This document shows, piece after piece, positions 22,308 through 33,240 of a DNA stretch of 64,000 nucleotides. Location of the stretch: positions 3,761,583-3,825,582 of the forward strand of contig OX457040.1 in the NCBI GenBank assembly GCA_949752735.1, given 5' to 3'. The notes beneath the pieces were generated by a model. That model was given only the letters and a program-made list of their open reading frames with translations, was not told where the DNA came from and did no database searches. The translations under genes and the position numbers were made by a program. The stretch's first letter is position 1. Each line of letters opens with the position of its first letter. Source of the stretch: Lumbricus terrestris (lineage: Eukaryota > Annelida > Clitellata > Crassiclitellata > Lumbricidae).

Positions 22308-23185
22308 TGAATGTATGTATGTATGTATGTATGTATGTATTTATGTATGTATGTATGTATGTATGCATGTATGCATGCATATGTGCATGTGTATGTGTGT
22401 ATGTATGTATATATGCATGCGTGTGTATGTATGTATGCATGCCTATATGCATTGTATGTGTGTATGTATGCATATATGCATGTGTGTGTATGTATGTGTA
22501 TATATATATATAATTATATATCCTATGTATGTATGCATATATGTAAGTATGCACGTAGGCCTATGTATGCATGCTTGTATGCATGTATGTATGTATGTAT
22601 GTATGTATGTATGTATGTATGTATGTATGTATGTATGTGTGTATGTATGTATGTATGTATGCATGTATGTATGTATGTATGTATGCATGCATGTATGTAT
22701 GTATGTTTGTATGTATGCATATATATATATATGCATGCGTATATGTATGTATGTGTATAGCGCCTTCGTGAGGTTATTGTAAGGCGCTATATAAATGTTC
22801 ATATGCATACATGTATTTATATCCTATGTATGTATGCATATATGTAGGTATGCACGTAGACCTATGTATGCATGTTTTCATGTATGTATGTTTATATGTA
22901 TGCATGTTTCAATATATGAATGTATATTATTTAGTATGCACGTATGTATGTATGAATGTATGTATGTACATACATATATACATGTATACATGCATATATA
23001 CATTCAAAGATATACATGCTTACTTACATAATAATTATATGCATGCATACATAGGATATATACATACATACATACATACATACATACATAGGCTATATAC
23101 ATGCATACATACATACAAACACATAGGGGTGCAATTTCACCCCAAGGACCGGGAACGTAACTTTCTGACAAGGATCCCTTGAGGG
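21822..23185. mobile_element. piggyBac-like non-autonomous element 2
   Basis: Ends CCCTCAATGGGTCCTTG and CAAGGATCCCTTGAGGG are near-perfect inverted repeats flanked by TTAA (21818-21821, 23186-23189). The subterminal palindromic box is GGGGTGCAATTGCACCCC (21838-21855 and 22005-22022), with a one-base variant at 23126-23143. Box spacing matches element 1 though the box sequence differs. The interior is TATG/CATA microsatellite. No transposase. Confidence 0.85.
22262..23120. repeat. TATG/CATA microsatellite with nested LINE tail
   Basis: Long TATG runs flip to CATA after about 22970. The segment beginning TATATCCTATGTATGTATGC recurs at about 22525 and 22818, with CACGTAGGCCTATGTATGC-like sequence after it. 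A CR1-type tail (GTAAGGCGCTATATAAATG, about 22780-22798) sits within it. Open frames here are artefacts. Confidence 0.85.
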
Positions 23186-23439
23186 TTAAACATTAACTTT
23201 GTTCAACTAGTGATTTAATTTGCAAAACTATATTACCTTGATGAATTATTGTGATGCTTTTATGTGCAATATATTGTAGCTTGCAAGTTTTCTATGGTCA
23301 GCTAGCGGATGGATCGCGGGCCAAGGGTGATACAAAGACGACCTCAAGATGCATCTCGCAATTTGCGTATTATAACTATGTTTTACATCACATTGCGCGT
23401 TTGCTAGTAAAAATGATTGTCGTAACCCCTAAGTTCGTA

Positions 23440-23690
23440 GAGGTTCCTATTTTGGAGTACTCTATACCTCATTGTTCCATACTCAGTCCTTTATTATCTT
23501 CTCCATACGACTGATCTCTGTTCTCGACTGAACCAAATCTTCGCTGATGATATCTAAGCTTACATCAAATTCCCACCCATTAGACTCAGTTAAAACTGTG
23601 CGCCAGATGAGTCTGACTGTTGACGTCCTTTCATAAACAATGTCTTCAAATCGAATTTTCTTAGATCCTTGTCAGACTCAGTGAAATTAA
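23440..23690 (+). pseudogene. CR1-like reverse-transcriptase fragment, frameshifted
   Basis: SILSPLL (about 23477-23497) and, in another frame, LNQIFADDI (about 23529-23555) recall the GSxLxPLL...FADD palm motifs. PPI-DSVKTVRQM-like residues follow. At least two frameshifts and stops break it. The identification rests on motif order only. Confidence 0.5.
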
Positions 23691-23743
23691 AGTGACGGAA
23701 AATTAAACTCCTTTATTAGGAATTGATGTATAACTATGATAGA

Positions 23744-23846
23744 AACTGGTTGCACTCTGCCAGTGCCAGTTCCAAGCCTGGATAAAGGAGGAGGGCGTCG
23801 ATAATGGTCTTCGCTACCACACAGTGACGTTAAACTGAGATTACAC
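23744..23846 (+). mobile_element. SINE-B, sense copy
   Basis: Runs from TGCACTCTGCCAGTGCCAGT through CCTGGATAAAGGAGGAGGG to the hairpin tail, loop AATGGTCTTCGCTACCACAC, stem side AGTGAC, then GTTAAACTGAG. SINE-B is a dispersed repeat of about 115 bp; its borders are set by the TSD of the copy at 37126-37240. Confidence 0.7.
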
Positions 23847-24249
23847 ATACACGATGTTGCCTCCTTTGAAGATTGAAGCCACGCAACCAAATTCAATGAA
23901 GACATTTCCTTAACCATAAAAATAAACTGTAGCGGAGTAGGCTACAGGGTTCAGTAGCCTATTAGGCCCAATCGACTCCTCAAAAAGTGTTACCTACCAT
24001 TATGTACCATACCGGCTTAACTAGATCATGTTACGCGCTGGTCGAGTAATGCGACCTTTATATAAACTGTAATAAGACATGTGATATGATTGTCCGGGGC
24101 GCGCATGGAGTGGGATTGATCCAAGAGAAGCACCGGGCTTAACCCTAATGAATAGGATGATCCCCAGTGATAATTAGCTTCCATGTGCTATTCCTAAGTT
24201 TGAATAAAATTATTATGTCATCATCCTGATACCAGTTTGTCGCTGAAAT

Positions 24250-24745
24250 GTGGAACTGAACCTGAAATAAAAAGCGTGAATTAAACACCTTTGTTAAGTA
24301 TTATTATAATGCTATAATATGCTCAGGCAGCATTTGATTGCTATGTAGTTGAAGTTTGTCCCAACATGTATTGCAATTGACAAAAGATTGGTGAAAACGT
24401 AAGATGTCATCACAAGAACTACTTCTGCAGTGCTCGAAACTGCAACTATTTGAAATTTCGTGATGTCAGTCTCAAGAGTTTACAAATCAGGAGGTTTCTC
24501 TAATCAGTTATCTTTCTTAATGATATAAATTGTAATCGCTAAACAGCATTATCAACCAATCAATATCCAATTAATTCAAACGCTCTATTCTCCTGTGTAA
24601 GAAGTGCATGATCTGATCACTGTGGTGCCATAGATATGAGGCGTCAGATTCTTCGTTCTCTTGGCCTCGGCGTTCAAGGGCCAGTCTTTCACTCGCCTTC
24701 CACTGTATGTTAGTGTGCTCACCATAGTTGTGTCTGCTAAATTAA
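24250..24745 (+). repeat. Interspersed family E, copy 2
   Basis: Parallels 1905-2535 without the SINE-A insertion. It contains AATTAAACACCTTTGTTAAG (24283-24302), CAATTGACAAAAGATTGG, CAAGAGTTTACAAATCAGGA and GTTAGTGTGCTCACCATAGT. No coding capacity. Confidence 0.5.
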
Positions 24746-24789
24746 ACACCTTTTACAAAGTTTATTAGTACATTATAAAAGGCATCAGA

Positions 24790-24840
24790 TGTAGCGTCAA
24801 CTGCCTTTGTTGTCGTATACAATGACGTTAAACTTTGGAA
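24790..24840 (+). repeat. Hairpin-tail module, GTTAAAC type
   Basis: CGTCA (24795-24799) and TGACG (24823-24827) pair around a loop with TGCCTTTGTTGTCGTAT, followed by TTAAACTTTGG, as in family D. Confidence 0.5.
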
Positions 24841-24879
24841 TAATAATAAATTATCCTCTTCGTTCTAAGATAAAGAGAC

Positions 24880-25110
24880 ATTGTACAAAGCTATTTTACG
24901 ATGAAAGAACATTACCTCTGAATGACAGAAAGAAAAAAAGAGAAATATCGCATGATTGTGTACGCTGTCCCAAAAATCGTTTTCAGTGTAAAATAAGACA
25001 GCAACATAAGTACAATTGTTTCTGAATTATGCATGAATTACAAAAGAGAACATTCTACAAAAACAGAGAACATCGAATAAATAAAAACATAATGCTTTTA
25101 AATTATCGTT
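24880..25110 (+). repeat. Interspersed family H, copy 1
   Basis: Collinear with 30560-30790: ACGATGAAAGAA, ACAGAAAG, GTGTACGCTGTCCCAAAA-like, TTCTGAATTATGCA and AACAGAGAA recur in the same order. Not coding. Confidence 0.5.
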
Positions 25111-25329
25111 AAAGTCAAAACTAGTCATCTTTTTCACAGTGATTCTAATGACAATGGTATTTAAACAATCATACAGGGGCACTCGTATATTCAGAGGGTT
25201 CTCAAGAGACTCTTGACACAAGTCAGTGTTGTCACTTCACAGATATGACAGTCTTATGACGTTTCCGATACAAGGGAGGATTATGAGACTGAGGAGTTAA
25301 AGCCACTGCCCTTAGCTAATTGCAATGCT

Positions 25330-25645
25330 AAGTGGGCATAAAGCAATTGTGCGGCACCAATTTATTCAGCGTTCTTATCGTAATGCTAATTGCAATGGTA
25401 ATTGAGCATTTACGTAGCGCCACCCATAGATTCTTTCTCGGTCTCAACACAAATCAGTCATGCAACTTAACAAATATTAGGACAATCTTGAAGTGTTTTC
25501 AAAACAGAGTGAAGAGGAAGGCTGAGATGCTGAAGCCGCAGTTCCTACGGAAGATTAATCCAGCAAAAGAAGATGGACATGAGCAAAGCTTCATGATTGA
25601 CCAGAAACATTTGACATACACTATCGTTACTTAAACAACAGTAAA
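25330..25645 (+). repeat. Interspersed family G, copy 1
   Basis: The 100-codon frame beginning at 25332 aligns in one frame with the repeat at 37770-38060 around GTGAAGAGGAAGGCTGAG. Shared residues are F-x-x-x-V-x-x-K-A-E-x-L. This hints at an old coding sequence, but no family is recognised and the two copies diverge strongly. Confidence 0.4.
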
Positions 25646-25991
25646 CCAAACAATAATTGGCCAGTCGCTCACATGTTTTCTGCTAAGGCGAAACTGTTCA
25701 ATTGTATTCCTACATGGGCAAAGCATCTGGTTTATGCTAATCGACACGACATCGTTAATTAATCAGCAGTTATCAGCATGATATTGTTAACATTGTTACC
25801 ACCACCCCCATTTTGTTTCTGATTTGAGATAGAGAAGCGGACAAAGACTAATTATTGTACAGCATTCATATCACGAACCTCTCTATTGGTGAGTTCAAGT
25901 GGATAAGCCTGGTGCGCAGGTTGCATAAATATGCCAGTATGCATGTCAGAAAGGAACTTATGGAAAATATCATCTTTGTACCCAACTATAA
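25646..25991. other. No recognised feature
   Basis: Sequence between family G and the hAT element. Nothing supported beyond short frames. Confidence 0.4.
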
Positions 25992-25999
25992 CTGCGAAG

Positions 26000-28068
26000 C
26001 AGGGGCGGATCCAGGGGGGGCCAATCCGGCCATGGCCCCCCCCATTTCAAATCACCATGGGACGTGGCCCCCCCATCCATGGTGGCCCAAAAAATATTTT
26101 CAGGGTGTCAGTCATGCACAGGAGAATTAATGTATAAATGTAATTAAAATCTATAATAAAAATAATGTATAAATGTAATTAAAATCTAATCTAAGTCTCT
26201 CACGCAATTGCATTGCCTTAATATAAAGCATCGAAATGAAACAATCTTTCAACAGTATCCAACTATGATTTATGGCATGGTATATATGTTATTCGTGTAT
26301 ATATTCGTAGTAAATTGTAAAAACATTAACACCAATAAACACAATTATAACTAAGTACAACTAACTATTAATTACAAATCAAGTTAACACTAACAACAGT
26401 GTTTGGGATGTAATTTATTTTTTGCAGATGCCAAAAAATTTCAGGGCGAAACATGTTAAGTTTTGAGTTTAGCCTATGTGTGCAAGAAAATGCGGTGAAT
26501 GATAGCACATGTTTACTCCTTTTTTTTATTTATATCTTACTATATTTCATTCAGTAGTGGGAAGTATTTTATTCATTCTAGTCTTAAAAAGTCATCAGTT
26601 TTTTAGAAGCAAAATTGAACACCTTTTGGAAGATTTCGGACGGTTCACTAAAAATTCATAAGTTTTTTGGGAAGCGAAATTGAACACTTTTTTTAAATTT
26701 TTCACGGAAGAATAAAAAGTCATCGCTCTTTTTAGACGAAAAATTAAACACCTTTTTTAAGATTTCGCACGGATGACTACAAAAAGTCATCAGTTTATTG
26801 GGATGCTAAATTGAACACCTTTTTTTGAAAATTTCGCACGGAAGAATAAAAAGTCATCACTCTTTTTAGACGAAAAATTAAACACCTTTTTTAAGATTTA
26901 GCACGGATGACTACAAAAGTCATGTTTTTGGGATGCGAAATTAAACACCTTTTTTGAAAATTTCGCACGGAAGACTAATAAGTCATCACTCTTTTTAGAC
27001 GAAAAATTAAACACCCTTTTTAAGATTACCCACGGTTGACTACAAAAAGTCATCAGTTTTTGCATTCTAAATTGAACACTTTTTTGAAAATTTCGCATGG
27101 AAGACTAAAAAGTCATCACTCTTTTTAGACGAAAAATTAAACACCTTTTTTAATATTTCGCAGGGATGACTACAATAAGTCATCAGTTTTTTGCGATGCG
27201 AAATTAAACACCTTTTATGAAAATTTCGCCCGGAAGACTAAAAAGTCATCACTCTTTTTAGACGAAAAATTAAACACCTTTTTTAAGATTTCGCACGGAT
27301 GACTACAAAAAGTCATCAGTTTTTTGGGATGCTAAATTGAACACCTTTTTTTGAAAATTTCGCACGGAGGACTAAAAAGTCATCACTCTTTTTAGACGAA
27401 AAATTAAACACCTTTTTTAATATTTCGCAGGGATGACTACAATAAGTCATCAGTTTTTTGCGATGCGAAATTAAACACCTTTTATGAAAATTTCGCACGG
27501 AAGACTAAAAAGTCATCACTCTTTTTAGACGAAAAATTAAACACCTTTTTTAAGATTTCACACGGATGACCAAAAAATGTCATCAGTTTTTTTGGGAAGG
27601 AAAATACAACAGCCTTTTTGAAGATTTCCGGCGGATTACTTAAAAAAGAACATCTAGTTTTCGGGAATGAAGTTTTTAAGTAAAGTCTATATTTATTGAG
27701 ACCTTATGGCACTCTTATAAGCACTGAAAACTACAGCTATTTTGTTAAGATAACAGCTTAAAATGCTACCATTGCAATGTGAAAATTCTAAAAGTTTCTG
27801 GTGGGGAGGGGCATATCCCCTCCCCACACCCCTCCCCTACCACTCTCGGCGCTGCGCGCCTCATGATTGTCTTCAGACGGTCAATTATCTACCCCTCCGG
27901 AAACCTCAACCCCCCCCAGAGGTGGGGGCTAAATTAAACTCTGGTTTCGGTCAAAAACGACAAAAAAAGTTCATCAGGTCTTTCAGCGAAAGATCAACGA
28001 AAAATTTTCCGACCCCAGCCCAAAATTTTTTTGGCCCCCCCCTTTGAAAAGTTCTGGATCCGCCACTG
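26000..28068. mobile_element. hAT-like non-autonomous element carrying a satellite, copy 1
   Basis: The left end CAGGGGCGGATCCAG and right end CTGGATCCGCCACTG are inverted repeats. The exact 8-bp TSD CTGCGAAG lies at 25992-25999 and 28069-28076. C/G-rich subterminal blocks follow. Positions 26576-27650 are a satellite array. No transposase frame is found; the 94-codon frame at 27763 is in GC-rich subterminal sequence and matches nothing known. The 20.8 kb duplication starts at 26012, inside the left terminal repeat. Confidence 0.88.
26576..27650 (+). repeat. Satellite array of alternating 66-68 bp half-units
   Basis: Two related half-units alternate. Type A contains GTCATCACTCTTTTTAGACG (about 26852, 26981, 27112, 27247, 27380, 27514). 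Type B contains GTCATCAGTTTTTTGGGATG or a close variant. Both share AAACACCTTTTTT and TTTCGCACGG. The A-B dimer is 130-135 bp. Two dimer variants recur about 267 bp apart (27112-27235 and 27380-27505), a second level of order. Half-units near the edges are more divergent. Confidence 0.88.
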
Positions 28069-28076
28069 CTGCGAAG

Positions 28077-28497
28077 AGGCCGCATAGGTCTCCTCAACCA
28101 TGCTGTTCGCAGTCGGGTTTCGAAGGGAAGGAGTACAGTTCGTCTGACACGCCACAGGAAAATTTCAAAGCGATCGAACTCATCAGCGCTCAGCATTTAT
28201 TTTGCTAAAAATGGGAGTCGTATAATAGCAGACGTGCAACTATGGTTACTCGAGAGAAGACATGCAATAACATCATACATGCATGTACATGTATGCAATG
28301 TATGAGCACGCATCACGTGCAGAGGAGGAACACGAAAATAGATTGATTCATTGATTCCGAAAATATATATAGCGCTTCTTTAAGAAACCAACTCAGAAGT
28401 GCTCTCTGCGCTGGTCCACTTGATGTTAAGTGTCACTAAAAACAAATATATTACATCAGTTAGCAAACAATGCACAGTAAGCTGGAAAAATCACCGT
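28077..28497. other. Mixed sequence with minus-strand CR1-type tail
   Basis: At about 28350-28420 the minus strand reads AAGAAGCGCTATATATATTT followed by GAATCAATC, a CR1-type 3' tail. The rest is without recognised features. It recurs at 48860-49278. Confidence 0.45.
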
Positions 28498-28601
28498 TGG
28501 CACGCACGCACACGCACACACACGCACACACACACGCACGCACACATACACACACACACACACGCACGCACGCACGCACACACACGCACACACACACACA
28601 C
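28498..28601. repeat. CA/CG-CA compound microsatellite
   Basis: Alternating CA and CGCA units. Corresponding open frames of Thr-His or Cys-Val are artefacts. The array ends directly at the hairpin 28601-28625 (arms CGTTGGTTGG and CCAACCAACG, 5-nt loop). Confidence 0.9.
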
Positions 28602-28869
28602 GTTGGTTGGTGGAGCCAACCAACGGCTTTCTTCGACAGCTGACAGATCTGATGTCGTTGACGGATGTTCAGAGCACCTGGACCAAGCGCCATGACGTCG
28701 TAAGGTTGAGCGACCACAGGTGAAAACGTCCAGATATATATGCGCGAAGCTTCCTTTCCCGCATCGCATTTCAGTTAGGATTGCGTCTTTGTTGTGGCGA
28801 TGCTTATCAGGCTGGACAGGCTTAACTGTGTGAGCTTTGCCTCCCTTTGCACTTGTATAGGCCGCCGCG

Positions 28870-29112
28870 CCCTGTTCTGCTGTCCATGGTGACTTAATGG
28901 TTCCTTTCACTCGCTCTGCAACAATGCAGAGGCGTTCGTTCTCTGTGGTTGGTCCAACAACCTGGAATGGACTTCCCTTGACTATGCGACACCTCCAAAA
29001 ACTGTTCTCAATTTCACAAACTGTTGAAGACTTATTTTCGCTTGATCTCGGCCAGTAGCGCCTCTCAGTATGCACCTCGAAGGGGCGCTATGTAAATTAC
29101 AAGTGATTGATT
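28870..29112 (+). mobile_element. CR1-like LINE 3' end, copy 1
   Basis: Plus-strand frame with RRSFSVVGPTTWNGLPLTM and a terminal VEDLFSLDLGQ before a stop, then GCGCCTCTCAGTATGCACC, GGGGCGCTATGTAAATT and a GATTGATTG tail. This is the C-terminus and 3' tail of a CR1-type LINE; the rest is missing. The 194-codon minus frame over it is a shadow. Confidence 0.7.
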
Positions 29113-30140
29113 GAAATCTAATTGAACATCGAAAGGGAATCGGCACCGAAATACAGGAAGTGAAGAACTACACAGGGTTAGAATTAAACACCTTTGATAA
29201 GATATCTCAAAACTTGTATTAAGCTTCACTTCAACACACAATAATCATCTTTTAATCTCAAGTAATGGCTGAACAACAAGCATTATAATTAATATGTTGA
29301 CAATCAATCTAAGTAAATTGAAATAACGCAGTGATTAGTTGTAAATATTAAATCTTTTTTGGACAGAGTGGGTAGGGGCAGATCAATATCTGCCTTTATA
29401 TCAATCAGATTATAATAGGGGGCCCTATAGGCACATGCTCACATTCCGGTCGCATAAGGAATCTTCATACACGTAAGTCTTGTTTCTATCACATCGGGAC
29501 AACATTTTGATATCAGGTTGGCTCTGACTAAGACTTTAGCCCGTACGCGTGTATCACCTCGTCATGATTACACTATCTCGAATTCTTTGGGTATATCATA
29601 AATTGATCTCAATAGACTGTAACGCAACAAATCCTGCTTAGCTCTAGTTGTGCTGCGCATCGAAATACGAAAAAAATGCTTCAGTCTTGCTCAATCAGCG
29701 GCACTGGCCTCTTCTTGAGTTCAGGATCAAATTTCACGCAGAGCGTAATCGAAATCGTAAACGTAAACTCGACATTTCTAACAATAATCCCACACGGCTT
29801 CCACATACTGCATCTACAAATATAAGATGTTGTGGGTTTTTAAAATTATCTCTTTATACAGGAATAGTTCATATGTAACCTAATGAAAATTAGTGTTCAA
29901 CAATACAAGCTGAAAAAGTTTGTTTTAGCTAGTATTAACATCGAAAGGCATGAACAGGGTGTTCAAAAAAGGTGATCCTTAACGGTTTATTGCCAATGTC
30001 TTGGCCAATAAAAAGGAATTTGAGATAAGCTACCTACAATGTCACAATTACGAAAAACGTTTGCTTTGCGTAGTGGGTGGAGGTAATCGCCCCATGTTTT
30101 GTTGTCCTGGGATTAAGAATGGTCGAAGTTAACCGCAGTT
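29113..30140. other. No recognised gene
   Basis: About 1 kb of AT-rich sequence. It holds AATTAAACACCTTTGATAAG (29182-29201) and only short frames. The 76-codon frame at 29648 shows no motif or codon signal I can support. Confidence 0.4.
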
Positions 30141-30208
30141 ACTGCACTAACGACAGCAAGATGTCGCTAAGCAATAGAAAAATACATCAAGGATCATTCG
30201 CTCAAAGG

Positions 30209-30210
<2 letters not shown>

Positions 30211-30260
<50 letters not shown>
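30211..30260. repeat. GT microsatellite, 50 nt in copy 1
   Basis: 25 perfect GT units. The same locus in the duplicate (50992-51065) has 74 nt, the largest length difference between the two copies. Confidence 0.95.
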
Positions 30261-30262
<2 letters not shown>

Positions 30263-30375
30263 TTGCAGTTTGACGCCACTGTGTGGTAGCAAAGACCATT
30301 AGCGACGCCCTCCTCCGTTATCCAGACTTGGGACTGGCACTGGCACTGGCAGAGTGAAGCCAGTGCCGGAGTTAC
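30261..30375 (-). mobile_element. SINE-B, antisense copy
   Basis: Reads GCAGTTTGACGCCACTGTGT, AAGACCATTAGCGACGCCCT and TTGGGACTGGCACTGGC, the reverse complement of SINE-B, ending near CCGGAGTTAC. It lies directly after the GT array, which may have grown from its tail. Confidence 0.7.
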
Positions 30376-30559
30376 TCAATAGGCAATGAGCCGTCGTGAA
30401 AAGAATGCAGCACGGTACGTTATCTAAGCGTGCAATTAGACACCTTTAAGAAAGTATGTTATAACGCCATAATAAGCATCAGTAACGAAATTTGCCGTAT
30501 CTTTAAGCTTCTTTTGATGTCAGCTCTTGTTGTCTTTTGCACTGCACGAAGCAGAATGG

Positions 30560-30790
30560 TAAATTGCGCAAAAGTAATTGTACGATGAAAGAAGCTTATC
30601 TGTAAAAAAACAGAAAGGAAAAACACCGATTAATCACAAGTGCACGTTATCCCAAAATAATCGTTATCAGAATAAAATAAAGCAGCAACATAAAAAATTG
30701 TTTTCTGAATTATGCACAAAATGAGGGAACAATCTCCATGAACAGAGAATATTTAAAACAACTATTATAGCATACTTTCAAATTGGCCGC
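30560..30790 (+). repeat. Interspersed family H, copy 2
   Basis: Counterpart of 24880-25110; duplicated again at about 51365-51595. Confidence 0.5.
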
Positions 30791-30972
30791 AACGTCATAA
30801 TTAATGTATAATTATAATCTCCGCTAACGTAGCAATTCAGTTACAAGCGACTTGTTTATTGCAAACGAACGGCTCACTGTTTAAAAATACGGCTGCCAAT
30901 TTCAACGATTTTTGAATCGATTAAATTTGAACTTGTTCGACAATTTTTTAAATATTTTAAAAAGTTATTTAA

Positions 30973-31623
30973 CCCTCGAATGCCCAAACAGGGGTCCGAC
31001 CGGACCCCAGGCCCGTTTTTCCCGGATAACTATTTAACGGCTATGGATCTGCAAAAATGCTTTTAGGTATTCCTAGAGCAACCATTTGGGCATCGAATGG
31101 TATATTTTGCGTGAGTATTGTCCAGCTCCGTATCCCACTACCACAGCATATACTAAGGGTACCGCACGATATGCGGCTATTTGCCATACATGCGTATGGT
31201 TACTGGCCAATAAATAAATGGTCAGCGCACGTTATATGAAATAAAGATTCATATAAATTATTGTGATATAAGATACATCAATCGATTGCAAATTCATTTG
31301 GGATTACATAGAACTAAATTCTGTAACGATATTCCAATCTCTTCTCAAGATACAAACATGAAAACGATAGGCTTCCTTCGGTAAATGAGGCAAGCAAGCA
31401 TAAAATATGTATCACGATATTTGACACTCCTATTTTACACCAGGTAGTGCTATAGTGTTATAGGATACATCAATCGATTGCAAATTCATTTGGGATCACA
31501 TAGAACTAAATTCTGTAACGATATTCCAATCCCTTCTCATGATATTCACAAAAAAACGCTGGGGTCCGCGCGGACCCCCCCTTGGGCCTTCGTGTACCAA
31601 AAAATACCTTGGACACTCGAGTG
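30973..31623. mobile_element. piggyBac-like short element 3, copy 1
   Basis: 651 bp, flanked by TTAA (30969-30972, 31624-31627), with ends CCCTCGAATGCCCAA and TTGGACACTCGAGTG that invert imperfectly. Palindromic boxes GGGGTCCG-AC-CGGACCCC (30991-31008) and GGGGTCCG-CG-CGGACCCC (31561-31578) match the architecture of elements 1 and 2. Inside are two 95-bp direct repeats about 191 bp apart (31271 and 31462) starting GATACATCAATCGATTGC. No transposase. Confidence 0.8.
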
Positions 31624-31847
31624 TTAAAGTAATTTTTGAATGATGTCGGGCGACCACTTTCCGAATTAAAAACATGGTGTACATAGATGATATGGAATTT
31701 CTGAGTTATTTTAGCCGTCACTGTCGACCTTTAGATGTCGCTAAACAACGGAGGCTGTATGTTAAATCTCGAGTGACATTAAACACCTTTAATAGGTGGC
31801 CCGGCTATTCTACTATAAGTGCCAATAATTTTTAAATTTGCTGTTTT

Positions 31848-31920
31848 ACGCCAAGCAAATTTCTGCCCAGGGTAACGGACTCTGCTATCATAGACCCCGG
31901 TCAAATCGGATCCATCCATC
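31848..31920 (+). mobile_element. SINE-A, copy with one stem mismatch
   Basis: CCAGGGT (31866-31872) and ACCCCGG (31893-31899) pair except at one position, around a 20-nt loop. It ends GGATCCATCCATC. Confidence 0.65.
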
Positions 31921-31947
31921 CTATCTATGTTTTATTTAATTTAAAAA

Positions 31948-32046
31948 AATAAGCTCTCAAGTGCAGTAATACGCCGAGCAAATTTCTGTCAAGGGTAACG
32001 GCCTCTGTTGTCATAGACCCTGATCAAATCGGATCCATCCATCCAT
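31948..32046 (+). mobile_element. SINE-A, longer copy
   Basis: Starts AAGCTCTCAAGTGCAGTAAT and ends in CATCCATCCATC. The stem is shortened to AGGGT/ACCCT by two uncompensated changes. It lies 30 nt downstream of another SINE-A, so two insertions share this site. Confidence 0.65.
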
Positions 32047-32283
32047 CTCATGTCTTTATCCATAGTTTGTAGTTATTTGCTGTCATTATAAACAAGCAAT
32101 TGTAAGAAGTTTATACATTGCCTTTGAGTAAACTTATTAAAAAATGAATGTGCATATCTCATGTGCTTTGAAGCTCTGCCTTGTTTCTTAGTATTATGTG
32201 TTATATATATTTTCTTTTAAAATAATATTTTTTTGTTTTTTCATTAATTACATTTGATAATTTTTTCATTAATTACTTCGTCA

Positions 32284-32480
32284 GCAATGACAACAAAATA
32301 TGGTAGCTGGCGTTGTTTCGAGCATATAAATAAGACCTAAACTGGCACCGTTTCGACCTTTCACTAATACTAATACTAGAGTGAAATATCTTTGATTTGA
32401 CCCAATAAGTATAAATAAATTCCGAAAATTGGCGGAGTTATACGCATACATAATAGGCTCATTTATGCTGGACCACCCTG
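32284..32480. mobile_element. Tc1/mariner-like solo end, copy 1
   Basis: Homologous to the right end of the element at 7455-8438: AATATGGTAGCTGGCG, TACTAGAGTGAAATATCTTT, AAATTGGCGGAGTTATACGC and terminal TGGACCACCCTG. No left end is nearby, so this is a relic. It shows the mariner-like family is older than the insertion at 7455. Confidence 0.7.
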
Positions 32481-32686
32481 CATATATATGTCTAATCACA
32501 TAACGGAAAAAATTAATAATAATATTATGATGGTTCGTTATCAAGAATGTTATGAATCAATAGATTAAATTTTGCAGCACAGTAACTGTTGTTTAGTATA
32601 ATAAAATATGATATGAAAAAGTTTCATTTATGTGACAATGTATTCAAAAACTGGTCATACGTATGTTTTGTTGTTGTTTTTGTTGT

Positions 32687-33172
32687 TGTTAATATTGAAC
32701 GTCATGCCATTGTAACATGATTGTGTTGGAATATTGTTCGTAGTATTTGTTCTTGTTAAAGCAAAATAATGTCTCATATTAACCTGTCTATGAATTTTAT
32801 TTTACTGAAATGTAGAAGTTATGAATCAAATTTGTATTAAGAATAGTAAAGAAAAGTTTGTGACATTTCTTGCATGTGACAATTACTGCGGAATATTAAT
32901 GAATGTGTCCAGGTAAAAGAATTGACATAACTTGTATATAATAGTTGATGTTATTAACTGCTAACCATTTTGCTGTCAAGCAAAGAACACTGATGACATT
33001 GAACCATAATATTATGTTAAGGCTAAGGCAACGAACAATGATGTGGCAATGACAACGTTATATGGTGTATTTTGGACGCCGTGAATTCATTGCTACTACA
33101 CTGTGTAAGATGTAAATAATTGTCGTCAACGGCATTTGCTGTCAAAAGACGACGTTAAACCTTAGTTAAATA
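32687..33172 (+). repeat. Interspersed family D, copy 2
   Basis: Counterpart of 20862-21346. It ends with stem GTCGTC (33122-33127), a 20-nt loop, GACGAC (33148-33153), GTTAAACCTTAG and TTAAATAAA. Divergence from copy 1 is roughly ten to fifteen percent by eye. Confidence 0.65.
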
Positions 33173-33240
33173 AATATCTCTAGTTTCGCTAGACAAGACG
33201 GTAATCCAAGGTCTTAGCGGTCAAAAACATCGTTATCGAT

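Noticed and set aside
22159..23182. Further Met-Tyr-Val-Cys frames up to 196 codons
   Set aside because: Same cause: TATG/CATA microsatellite within piggyBac-like element 2.
26576..27650. Regularly spaced repeats resembling a CRISPR array
   Set aside because: Spacers are themselves repeats, units diverge gradually, and the context is a eukaryotic hAT element; it is a satellite.
28491..29075. 194-codon minus frame (and its duplicate at 49239-49856)
   Set aside because: Antisense shadow of the LINE C-terminus plus translated CA repeat.
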